Source: Candidatus Brocadiaceae bacterium
Lineage (GTDB): Bacteria; Planctomycetota; Brocadiia; Brocadiales; Bathyanammoxibiaceae
Assembly (NCBI GenBank): GCA_030018855.1
Contig: JASEHG010000068.1
Location: 1 to 9,338 of the forward strand
Direction: 5' to 3'
Length of the DNA stretch: 9,338 nt
Shown: piece after piece, positions 1 to 5,913 of the stretch
Layout: the number at the start of each line of letters is the position of its first letter
Position numbering within the stretch: the first letter of the stretch is position 1
Translations under genes and position numbers: made by a program
The notes under the pieces: model-generated
What the model was told of the DNA's origin: nothing
Seen by the model: the letters and a program-made list of their open reading frames with translations, nothing else
Database searches by the model: none

Positions 1-78
1 CCTACTAAGGCAGAATATAAAAGATTTTTTCCGTTGGTGCAACTCTTTTACACCTTTCCGATGGTATATTGCCAACCC

Positions 79-129
79 TGTAGGGGTATCCGCCCCTTCT
101 CCGCCTCAGGCGTACAACGTCCCCCTACG
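79..129. repeat. GTAGGGG / CCCCTAC palindromic element
   Basis: TGTAGGGG at 79-86 faces CCCCTACG at 122-129, and TCCGCCTCAGGCG (100-112) lies between them. The same outer and inner motifs recur at 1005-1042, and parts of them at 3733, 5149, 7781, 8472 and 9285. This makes it one copy of a dispersed short palindromic repeat family. The arms are imperfect. Confidence 0.6.
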
Positions 130-137
130 AAAGATTT

Positions 138-157
138 TCCTGCAAAATCCTGCAAAA
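138..157. repeat. Tandem 10-bp direct repeat
   Basis: TCCTGCAAAA occurs twice head to tail (138-147 and 148-157). It could be a chance slippage duplication or a small regulator site; nothing else here points to a specific binding protein. Confidence 0.55.
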
Positions 158-301
158 ACTTGGAATCCTGGAAGAATTTTCGTCTTTTGCTCCCCCCTTC
201 AGGGTGGTCTTTTGACCAGCCAAGAATGTAACTCTATGTACACTAGACACTTAGGGAACACAGAAAGATTTGGCACACTAATAGCTATAATACCTACCAT
301 A

Positions 302-1003
302 ATGATTACCACCTTAGTACCAGGACCGAGGGAATACCTGGAATCACTGGAGGAAGAAATAAGGTTGCATCCCGCCCTGAACCACCCCTTCCTAAAGAAA
401 TTTAGTAGCGGCAAGCTGACACTGGATAGGATAAGGATATTTGCAAGGCAATACTACCTGTATTCCAGGTGGTTTACGATGTACGTATCCGCAGTAATTG
501 CCAACATGCCGGACGAGAGGCCAAGGGCACATCTTATCAAGAACCTGTATCAGGAATATGGGGAAGGCAACCCGGAGTGGGCCCATCCTGCCATATTCCG
601 CCGTTTCCTGAAGGCCCTCCGCCTGGATGCCGCCGAGGTGGAGAGGACGGAGCCCCTCCCTGAGACGAGGCTGTTTATCCATGAGTATCTCTTTGTATGC
701 AGGGATGGTCATTTCCTGGAGGCCCTGGGCGCCTTGGGGCCTGGGACTGAGGCCATCGTCCCTTATATCTATCACCCCATTTATGAGGGACTCAGGAAAG
801 AGCCCAGTCTCAATGAGAAAGATATAGAGTTTTTTACCCTCCACATGCAGATGGACGTAGAACACAGCGCCAACATAAAAGAGGCCCTGTTGGAGTATGC
901 GGTTACAAAGGAAAACCAGGCCCTCATAAGGCAGGGTGCTATGGAGATTTTGGGCGCCAGGACAGTCCTGTGGAATGGCCTGGAACGGGTATGCTGTGGT
1001 TAA
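302..1003 (+). CDS. CADD/PqqC-like diiron (heme-oxygenase-fold) protein, copy 1
   Basis: This 233-residue protein belongs to the heme-oxygenase-fold iron-containing redox enzyme group (CADD, PqqC, TENA, UndA/BesC-like). The metal-ligand pattern is visible: Glu85 in the NLYQEYG helix, His95, Glu140 in FLEALGALGPG, and His181-Asp185-His188 in HMQMDVEH. These would bind two irons that activate oxygen. The substrate cannot be read from the sequence. The length matches chlamydial CADD (about 230 residues). As I recall, CADD's sacrificial Tyr27 follows an H-x-F motif, and here that place holds Leu31, so p-aminobenzoate synthesis from its own tyrosine is doubtful. The protein ends in Cys-Cys-Gly. 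I chose ATG 302 because MITTLVP aligns with the start of the downstream paralogue; a TTG 30 codons upstream is possible but adds an unrelated extension. There is no clear Shine-Dalgarno sequence. The stop codon is followed within 1 base by a palindrome. Confidence 0.85.
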   Translation: MITTLVPGPREYLESLEEEIRLHPALNHPFLKKFSSGKLTLDRIRIFARQYYLYSRWFTMYVSAVIANMPDERPRAHLIKNLYQEYGEGNPEWAHPAIFRRFLKALRLDAAEVERTEPLPETRLFIHEYLFVCRDGHFLEALGALGPGTEAIVPYIYHPIYEGLRKEPSLNEKDIEFFTLHMQMDVEHSANIKEALLEYAVTKENQALIRQGAMEILGARTVLWNGLERVCCG

Positions 1004-1004
1004 C

Positions 1005-1042
1005 TGCAGGGGCACGGTCCGCCTTAGGCGGATGCCCCTACA
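1005..1042. repeat. Nested palindromic element after copy 1
   Basis: The outer arms TGCAGGGGCA (1005-1014) and TGCCCCTACA (1033-1042) enclose a perfect TCCGCC-TTA-GGCGGA hairpin (1018-1032). It begins 1 base after the stop codon of the first diiron gene. It has no T-run, so it may act as an mRNA 3'-end stabiliser or partial terminator rather than a classic intrinsic terminator. Confidence 0.75.
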
Positions 1043-1082
1043 CAGGGATTGTTTGATGAGTAGTTAATTTGGTTAATCATTG

Positions 1083-1110
1083 GCAGGTGCACGTTTAGGC
1101 GTGTCCCTGC
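1083..1110. repeat. Imperfect hairpin just before the copy 2 ribosome site
   Basis: GCAGGTGCACG (1083-1093) pairs with CGTGTCCCTGC (1100-1110), with two mismatches and a 6-nt loop. It looks like a diverged copy of the GCAGGGGCACG-type element and ends one base before the AAAGGAGGT ribosome site at 1112-1120. It could influence translation of the second gene by folding next to its ribosome site. Confidence 0.5.
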
Positions 1111-1127
1111 GAAAGGAGGTTAAGTTA

Positions 1128-1835
1128 ATGACACTTGTCGGAGAAAAGGTCAGGAGTCCGTTTGTTGAATCACTGAAGAAAGAGGTCCATGCCCACCCCG
1201 CCATGAACCATTCTTTTCTGAAGAAGTTTGGCGAGGGGAAGATTAAGCCGGAGGGTCCCAAGATTTTTGCCGAACAGTACTATCAATACTCCAAGCACTT
1301 CTCCAGGTATCTGGCGGCAGTTATATCCATAATCCCCGATGAACCTGCGAGGGAGCCGCTTATAAAGAACCTCTACGAAGAATACGGTGGAAGGGCGGAG
1401 GAACAGAAGGAGATGGACCTGGAGCTGGTACATGCCAATATCTTCAGGAGGTTCTGTAAGGCCGCCGGGGCCAACCTGGAGACGACCAAGCCCCTCCCTG
1501 AGACCTCTCTCTTTGTGGAAAGGTGTTTCCACCTCAACGAACTGCACTTCGTGGAGGCCCTTGGCGCCCTTGGCCCAGGGATAGAATATACCGTTCCTTT
1601 CATCTACAAGCCCATTTATGACGGTCTGAAGAAAAAAGGCTACAAAGAGGAAGACCTCCTCTTCTTCTCTGCCCATATCACCCTTGACGTGGAGCATGGG
1701 GAGAATATCTGGCACTCCATTGAACCCTATACCAGGAGCTCTGAGAATCAGGAGCGTGTCAGGAATGGTGCAATGTACATACTGGACGCCAGAAAAGTCC
1801 TCTGGGATGGGCTTGAGAGGGCCTGCTGTCTATAG
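1128..1835 (+). CDS. CADD/PqqC-like diiron (heme-oxygenase-fold) protein, copy 2
   Basis: This 235-residue protein is a paralogue of the preceding gene; about half of the aligned residues are identical by eye. The diiron ligands are conserved: Glu85 (NLYEEYGG), His102 (VHANIF), Glu143 (FVEALGALGPG), and His183-Asp187-His190 in HITLDVEH. It has an acidic/basic insertion of about seven residues between the first Glu and His that copy 1 lacks. Leu31 stands where I would place CADD's sacrificial tyrosine. It ends in Cys-Cys-Leu, echoing copy 1. I chose ATG 1128 because AAAGGAGGT lies 7 bases upstream; an in-frame start at 1080 would include that ribosome site and is rejected. Copy 1 ends 124 bases upstream, so the two could be co-transcribed. 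The proteins may form a heterodimer or act on related substrates. The reaction is unknown. Confidence 0.88.
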   Translation: MTLVGEKVRSPFVESLKKEVHAHPAMNHSFLKKFGEGKIKPEGPKIFAEQYYQYSKHFSRYLAAVISIIPDEPAREPLIKNLYEEYGGRAEEQKEMDLELVHANIFRRFCKAAGANLETTKPLPETSLFVERCFHLNELHFVEALGALGPGIEYTVPFIYKPIYDGLKKKGYKEEDLLFFSAHITLDVEHGENIWHSIEPYTRSSENQERVRNGAMYILDARKVLWDGLERACCL

Positions 1836-1867
1836 TACTGGAGGCTGGGGACGTGATGCAGGGGACG

Positions 1868-1931
1868 GGATACAGAAAGACAGGGGAAAGTTTTTACCTG
1901 TCGGCTGTTACCTGTTCCCTGTATCCTTTTT
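1868..1931 (+). terminator. Composite hairpin with T-run, likely terminator
   Basis: GGATACAG (1868-1875) pairs with CTGTATCC (1919-1926), followed at once by TTTTT (1927-1931). Inside, GACAGG (1879-1884) can pair either with CCTGTC (1897-1902) or with CCTGTT (1911-1916), giving two alternative folds. It sits 32 bases after the stop of diiron copy 2 and before the promoter of the next gene, as expected for a terminator. The ACAGG-rich sequence resembles the dispersed repeat around 7918-7979. Confidence 0.5.
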
Positions 1932-1942
1932 ATAATTTGGGG

Positions 1943-1971
1943 TTGACTCCAAGTATCTTTGCAGTTAAACT
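1943..1971 (+). promoter_or_regulatory. Possible sigma-70 promoter for the glutamate-synthase-like gene
   Basis: TTGACT (1943-1948) and TAAACT (1966-1971) are separated by 17 bases. Transcription would start near 1978, leaving a leader of about 60 bases. The -35 box is good (5/6) and the -10 box is weak (4/6). Its position downstream of a hairpin with a T-run supports independent transcription. Confidence 0.4.
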
Positions 1972-2037
1972 TGCGGAAAAGTAGACTACAAACTTCATAC
2001 TGATTAAACGAACGGCGTCTAGAAGGAGGCTAAGTAT

Positions 2038-3729
2038 ATGGCAATCTCTTTACCTAACCGGGCCCTGGCCACCGGTACCAGGAACCGCACGCCCAATGAC
2101 GTTACACCTACTAGTGGTATGTGTACTATCTGCCTGGACGGCTGTCCGGGCTTCTGTGAGATAGGGAAGTCGGCCTTCAGGGGGCCAGAGGTCATATACC
2201 CCACCCCCTTCGGCAGGATGACCACCGCCGCCCAGAAGGAATACCCCGTAGACTTCCATCACTTCAACCTCACCGGCACCATCACGGGTCCGGCCGACCC
2301 AAGGTTTGAGAGATTCACCAACGTAAACCTGGAGGTAAGACTGGGGAGGGATAAGGGCCTCAAACTAAGGGTACCCATCGTCTGTACTGGATTGGGTTCT
2401 ACCAATATAGCAGTTAACCACTTTGAGGGTGTAGGCTCGGGTACTGCCATCTCTGGCGCCGGGGTGGTTATTGGAGAGAACGTTGCCGGGATGGACGTCA
2501 ACTCTACGTTTGAGGATGAAAAGGTGACGCACTGTCCCGAACTCCAGCGCAGGGTCAACATCTTTAAGGAATGGCAACAAGACGGCTATGGCTTCTTCTG
2601 TGTGCAGGCAAATACGGAAGACTTCAGGCTTGGAGTCCTGGAGTATGCAATGAATACGCTCAAGGCGGACGCCGTAGAAATTAAGTGGGGTCAGGGGGCT
2701 AAATCTATAGGTGGAGAGGTTAAGATTACTGATATAGAAAAGGCCAGACTCCTCAAACGGAGGGGTTATATCGTAATACCCGACCCCGATGACGCAGTGA
2801 CCATTGAATCCTACCAGAAAGGGGCCATCAGAGGCTTTGAAAGGCACACCAGGATAGGGACCATTTCTAACGTCTTGTCGCAGGCTATAAGCGACTTTAA
2901 GGCCCAGGTAGATAGATTGAGGAAGGCCGGGGCCAGGTATGTATTCCTCAAGACTGGTTCCTATCGTCCAGCCGACCTTGCAAGGGCACTGAGGTTCTCC
3001 TCTGAGTCAGGCATAGACGTGGTAACTATTGATGGCTCAGGTGGAGGTACGGGTATGAGCCCCTGGAGGATGATGAACGAGTGGGGAGTCCCCACGGTGT
3101 ATCTGGCCTCCATGGCCCGTCAGTACTGCGAGAAGCTCAGGAAGAGCGGTAGGTACGTCCCGGACATCATCCTGGCGGGAGGTCTTACCATGGAAGACCA
3201 CATCTTCAAGGCCTTTGCCCTCGGCTCACCGTACGTCAAGGCAGTAGGCATGTCCAGGGCGACAATTTGTGCCGCCATGGTAGGGAAGACTATCTCCGAA
3301 TCCGTTGCCAAGGGACAGGTCCCCAAGAATGCCGAGGAGTACGGTAAGACGGTGGAGGAGATATTCTATTACTCACAGACCGCAAGGACCCAATTCAGCA
3401 AGGACGGCAAGATGGTGCCTGTATCAGGTCTGGGGGTCTATTCCTATTACCAGAGGCTGGCCACCGGCCTGAGACAGCTCATGGCAGGGGCAAGACGGTG
3501 CTCCATGGAGGAGATTACCAGAGACGATATCTTTGCCCTTACCAGAGAGGCCTCCGAGGTAAGTGGAATACCTTACGTAATGGATTACGATGCGGAGATA
3601 GCAGACAAGATACTCAGCGCCGAGGTAAGGGGTAAAGTGGCAATTAGTAAAGGCATCAAGCCGAAGGCCGTAATCAGCAAGAGGAAGGCGGCAAGCAGTA
3701 AGCGGAAGACAGTGAAGAGCAGGCGATAA
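2038..3729 (+). CDS. FMN-binding glutamate-synthase-like protein with N-terminal four-Cys motif
   Basis: This 563-residue protein carries the FMN/alpha-barrel synthase domain of glutamate synthase (COG0069 type). Visible marks are EIKWGQGAKSIGGEV (214-228), IDGSGGGTGMSP (331-342) and an AGGL...DHIFKAFALGS stretch (380-397), the phosphate-binding end of the barrel. There is no class II glutamine amidotransferase domain, so it cannot release ammonia from glutamine itself. The usual cysteine-rich 3Fe-4S site after the barrel (VCHTNTCP-like in GltB) is absent; that place reads GMSRATICAAM. Instead, Cys29, Cys32, Cys36 and Cys40 near the N-terminus could hold an iron-sulfur cluster. The last 33 residues contain about 14 Lys/Arg and look like an added tail. 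GAAGGAGG lies 8 bases before ATG 2038. It may be a ferredoxin-linked oxidoreductase rather than a true glutamate synthase; whether it works with the diiron pair upstream is inference. Confidence 0.88.
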   Translation: MAISLPNRALATGTRNRTPNDVTPTSGMCTICLDGCPGFCEIGKSAFRGPEVIYPTPFGRMTTAAQKEYPVDFHHFNLTGTITGPADPRFERFTNVNLEVRLGRDKGLKLRVPIVCTGLGSTNIAVNHFEGVGSGTAISGAGVVIGENVAGMDVNSTFEDEKVTHCPELQRRVNIFKEWQQDGYGFFCVQANTEDFRLGVLEYAMNTLKADAVEIKWGQGAKSIGGEVKITDIEKARLLKRRGYIVIPDPDDAVTIESYQKGAIRGFERHTRIGTISNVLSQAISDFKAQVDRLRKAGARYVFLKTGSYRPADLARALRFSSESGIDVVTIDGSGGGTGMSPWRMMNEWGVPTVYLASMARQYCEKLRKSGRYVPDIILAGGLTMEDHIFKAFALGSPYVKAVGMSRATICAAMVGKTISESVAKGQVPKNAEEYGKTVEEIFYYSQTARTQFSKDGKMVPVSGLGVYSYYQRLATGLRQLMAGARRCSMEEITRDDIFALTREASEVSGIPYVMDYDAEIADKILSAEVRGKVAISKGIKPKAVISKRKAASSKRKTVKSRR

Positions 3730-3732
3730 GCC

Positions 3733-3762
3733 TGTAGGGGCTTGATTAATCAAGCCCCTGCA
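3733..3762. terminator. 30-bp palindrome between convergent genes
   Basis: TGTAGGGGCTTGATT is followed directly by its reverse complement with one mismatch that is a G-U pair in RNA. It begins 3 bases after the glutamate-synthase-like stop and ends 5 bases from the 3' end of the convergent tRNA gene. It is a member of the GTAGGGGC repeat family. It lacks a T-run on both strands, so its role as a bidirectional terminator or RNA 3' barrier is inferred from position. Confidence 0.6.
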
Positions 3763-3767
3763 AATGA

Positions 3768-3863
3768 TGGCGGGAACGTGTGGGAGTCGAACCCACCAAA
3801 CCCCTTTTTGGGGGTCCAAGCGGTTTTGAAGACCGTCAGGGCCACCGGGCCCCATCCATTCCC
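3768..3863 (-). tRNA. selC: Selenocysteine tRNA (anticodon TCA)
   Basis: This 96-nt gene folds as a bacterial tRNA-Sec. The acceptor stem begins GGGAATGG and closes with ACGTTCCC, then discriminator G and encoded CCA. That gives seven pairs, including one T-G, plus a G-A mismatch at the eighth position. The D-stem has 6 bp with the four-base loop CGGT. The anticodon loop is CTTCAAA, giving TCA (complement of 3827-3829), which reads UGA. There is a long variable arm (ACCCC-CAAAAA-GGGGT) and a 5-bp T-stem around TTCGACT. The length is close to the 95 nt of E. coli selC. The gene starts 2 bases after the TAG stop of the LarA-like gene, so it is probably processed from that mRNA by RNase P. It implies that the organism makes selenoproteins, although none of the genes here has an in-frame UGA that I can see. 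The 4-bp core of the anticodon stem ends in an A-C mismatch. Confidence 0.93.
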
Positions 3864-3865
3864 TT

Positions 3866-5107
3866 CTAAGTATCTAAAGGCAGGAAATTGCCCATCTTGT
3901 CAAAGGCCCAATCCTCGGCCCCAGAGATTATATCTATATCTTTCCTATCTTCCAGTTGGGACATGCAGGACTCAGAGACCTGGAGGGTCTCCAGCTCATT
4001 GGTGTTCTTTATCCGCACTATTTTAGCCTCCTGAGGTTCCACGAGGCCGAGGGTATTTAATGCCTGCTCAATAGCCTCCCTGTCCGTATCGTAGGCCATT
4101 GGTATCTTTGCCCCTTCGGGGCGAAGCCCCGTGACACAGTTTATATAAGTATCCTTAAGGTTAATCTTATCCACCAGGCGTCTGGTAGTAAAGTCGGCAA
4201 GACCTACGCCACAGGCATTTCCGTTAGACGCCTCTGTGAGGTCTCTAACAAAAATCCTCTTTATCTTAATCGGGCTACTGTCTTTACGGCCAATGACGGT
4301 GGTGTCCATGCCTGTACCACTTATGTCCTTCCCCATCTCGTCTATTACCAGCAGGTCTATGGTCTCCAGTGGGAGTTTCGCCATGAGCTCATAGGCCCTG
4401 CGGAGTAGCCTGGGTTCCTCTTCCAGGAATTCCTCGGGACGGAGGGCCTTTAACCCGGCCATCTCTCCATAGGCATTTTCTACTATGGCAAGGCCACAGA
4501 GTACCGAAAGTCTTTTGAGGGCGGCTGGTACAGCGTTGAAGACTATCTCATCAAATGGATATTCCAGGACGGCCTTGTGGTAGAGGGAGGCGCCCTGGTG
4601 TTTCCCAAGCCCGACAAGGAGCATTTTTACTATTCCGCTCTCAATCTTACCACTAAAGCGGGTATGGGGTTTTACTCTGTTGACCAGGACGATGTGGTTG
4701 GCCTCGGAGGCGTATTTATCTATATGGATGGGGAGACCGAGGGGACTGGTAGCAATATTTACTACGTCCATGGATGACTTGATGGGCACCCCCATAGAGG
4801 TCTCTGTTATGCCATAATGGGCAAGGAGTCTTAATTGTCCCTGGGCGGTGGCACCGCCATGACTGCCCATAGCTGGCACGATAAAAGGCTGGGCCCCAAG
4901 GGTCTTCAGGTGGTCTATGACCTTGCGGAGGACGAGTCCTATATTGGAGATACCCCTGCTCCCGGCGGTGATGGCCACGCTGTGTCCTGGCTTCAGTGTG
5001 TCCCCCAGGGAGAGGCGTTGAAGTTCTTGCGTTACTGTCTCAGCTATATCACCTACCTTCGTGGCAGAGAATCTCTGCCTTATCTTTATCATTTTGACCT
5101 TTATCAT
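3866..5107 (-). CDS. LarA-like (DUF2088) protein
   Basis: This 413-residue protein belongs to the lactate-racemase-like DUF2088/LarA superfamily. Visible motifs are GSHGGAT (81-87, with His83) and RVKPHTRFSGKIESG (144-158, with His148 and Lys154), then Lys161 and His170 in GLGKHQGA. In LarA, equivalent His and Lys residues bind or carry the nickel-pincer cofactor, so a related cofactor is plausible. The substrate is unknown, since this branch diverges from true lactate racemases. No larB, larC or larE maturation gene is in the window. The second start, ATG at 5092 (Met6), has AAAGGT just upstream and may be the real one; the first ATG has no ribosome site. The gene lies 60 bases downstream of the DUF502 gene on the same strand, and the selenocysteine tRNA follows 2 bases after its TAG stop. 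Confidence 0.85.
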   Translation of the reverse strand: MIKVKMIKIRQRFSATKVGDIAETVTQELQRLSLGDTLKPGHSVAITAGSRGISNIGLVLRKVIDHLKTLGAQPFIVPAMGSHGGATAQGQLRLLAHYGITETSMGVPIKSSMDVVNIATSPLGLPIHIDKYASEANHIVLVNRVKPHTRFSGKIESGIVKMLLVGLGKHQGASLYHKAVLEYPFDEIVFNAVPAALKRLSVLCGLAIVENAYGEMAGLKALRPEEFLEEEPRLLRRAYELMAKLPLETIDLLVIDEMGKDISGTGMDTTVIGRKDSSPIKIKRIFVRDLTEASNGNACGVGLADFTTRRLVDKINLKDTYINCVTGLRPEGAKIPMAYDTDREAIEQALNTLGLVEPQEAKIVRIKNTNELETLQVSESCMSQLEDRKDIDIISGAEDWAFDKMGNFLPLDT

Positions 5108-5148
5108 CTCTGGGGGAGGGCACGGTGAACTGGTTAGTCTGCGGCCGA

Positions 5149-5171
5149 TAGGGGTGTATTCTTGTCCCTAC
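5149..5171. repeat. Diverged GTAGGG element over the DUF502 stop
   Basis: Read on the minus strand this is GTAGGGACAAG...CCCCTA, an imperfect palindrome related to the GTAGGGGCA family. The TAG stop codon of the DUF502 gene (5168-5170) lies inside it. It separates the DUF502 gene from the LarA-like gene. Confidence 0.5.
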
Positions 5172-5863
5172 GCTGGAAATAACTTTTCCAATTCTTCTGG
5201 TTGAAATCTGCCGGGTGCAAGGATACCACCTGAGACTATTAGCCTGATTCCTTCTTCCACGGTAAGGGTGGTGTCTTCTATCTCTTTTTCGGGACAGAAG
5301 AGCACAAAACCAGACCATGGGTTAGGGGCAGTAGGGACGAAGACGGTGGTCAGGGAGGGTCTTTCTTTGTACTCCATTGAGCCAGTTACAAAGGCCAGTG
5401 CTTTGGTGCCGCCCTTTGGGAAGTCTACCATGACCACCCGTTTGAAGGCGCCCTTACCGGGGACGGTTGCAGTCTGCACGATTTGCTTGGAGGTGCCATA
5501 AATGGTCTTCACCAGGGGCATCCTCGCCACGATGGCCTCTGCATATCTGATTATCTGTCTACCGATAAAATGGGTGGCAAAGGTCCCGGCAAAGTAAAGG
5601 GCCAGGAAAAACATCACCAGCCCCAGTAGGAACATCAAAGGGGTCAAGATTGCATCCGGTACCTTTAATTGTACCCATTCGGATTGTAAGATTGTCCGCT
5701 TTACCACAGGTACCATGGTGCCCCCTGCAAAGATGAAGATGTATTTTAGGGCTATGAAGGTGATGTAAACGGGGAATAATACCAGTGCCCCGGCAAGAAG
5801 CCTCTTTCTTATGTCCTTCTTAAAAGGCCCCAGGAGGCCAGATTCTTTTTCCGTAGTTTCCAT
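5168..5863 (-). CDS. DUF502 family membrane protein
   Basis: This 231-residue integral membrane protein matches the DUF502 family. It has a basic cytoplasmic start, a first membrane segment at about 21-48 and a second at about 70-95, then a soluble domain. Family marks are ARMPLVKTIYGTSKQ (113-127), VFVPTAPNPWSGF (174-186) and TLTVEEGIRLIVSGGI (199-214). The biochemical role of the family is not established; members are inner-membrane proteins, and plant relatives (COV-like) affect vascular patterning. It lies 50 bases after the IspH-UbiA gene on the same strand and is probably in the same operon. I see no strong Shine-Dalgarno sequence before ATG 5863; the TACTATACAAT sequence just upstream could be an internal promoter, but there is no good -35 box. 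The stop codon is part of a repeat-like element. Confidence 0.88.
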   Translation of the reverse strand: METTEKESGLLGPFKKDIRKRLLAGALVLFPVYITFIALKYIFIFAGGTMVPVVKRTILQSEWVQLKVPDAILTPLMFLLGLVMFFLALYFAGTFATHFIGRQIIRYAEAIVARMPLVKTIYGTSKQIVQTATVPGKGAFKRVVMVDFPKGGTKALAFVTGSMEYKERPSLTTVFVPTAPNPWSGFVLFCPEKEIEDTTLTVEEGIRLIVSGGILAPGRFQPEELEKLFPA

Positions 5864-5883
5864 TGTTACTATTGTATAGTAGC

Positions 5884-5901
5884 CGCAACCTTTAGGTTGC
5901 G
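5884..5901. repeat. Perfect 7-bp stem hairpin between ispH-ubiA and DUF502
   Basis: CGCAACC-TTTA-GGTTGCG forms a clean hairpin 12 bases after the IspH-UbiA stop (minus strand) and about 20 bases before the DUF502 start. There is no T-run after it in either direction. It could stabilise the upstream mRNA or tune expression within the operon. Confidence 0.6.
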
Positions 5902-5913
5902 TTGTTTCTCGCC

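Larger units (their letters stand above)
1..301. other. Gene-free leader region with repeats
   Basis: I see no credible gene here. The open frames are short and have no family resemblance or ribosome binding site. The stretch contains a GTAGGGG-type palindromic element (79-129), a tandem 10-bp direct repeat (138-157), and a weak TTGACC box at 212-217. A perfect TATAAT lies at 286-291, only 10 bases before the ATG of the first gene. The sequence is pyrimidine-rich in the middle (about 180-205). It most likely holds the control region of the first diiron gene. Confidence 0.6.

Noticed and set aside
212..301. N-terminal extension of diiron copy 1 from TTG 212
   Set aside because: The added 30 residues do not resemble the family or copy 2, and no ribosome site precedes the TTG. 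ATG 302 aligns with the paralogue's start.
392..1015. Long minus-strand open frame of 207 codons
   Set aside because: It is antisense to diiron copy 1, whose motifs are clear; similar antisense frames appear opposite copy 2.
1080..1127. Upstream start for diiron copy 2
   Set aside because: It would translate through the AAAGGAGGT ribosome site and a hairpin; ATG 1128 is correctly spaced from that site.
3742..4026. Plus-strand open frame of 94 codons
   Set aside because: It runs antisense across the tRNA-Sec gene and the end of the LarA-like gene and resembles no family.
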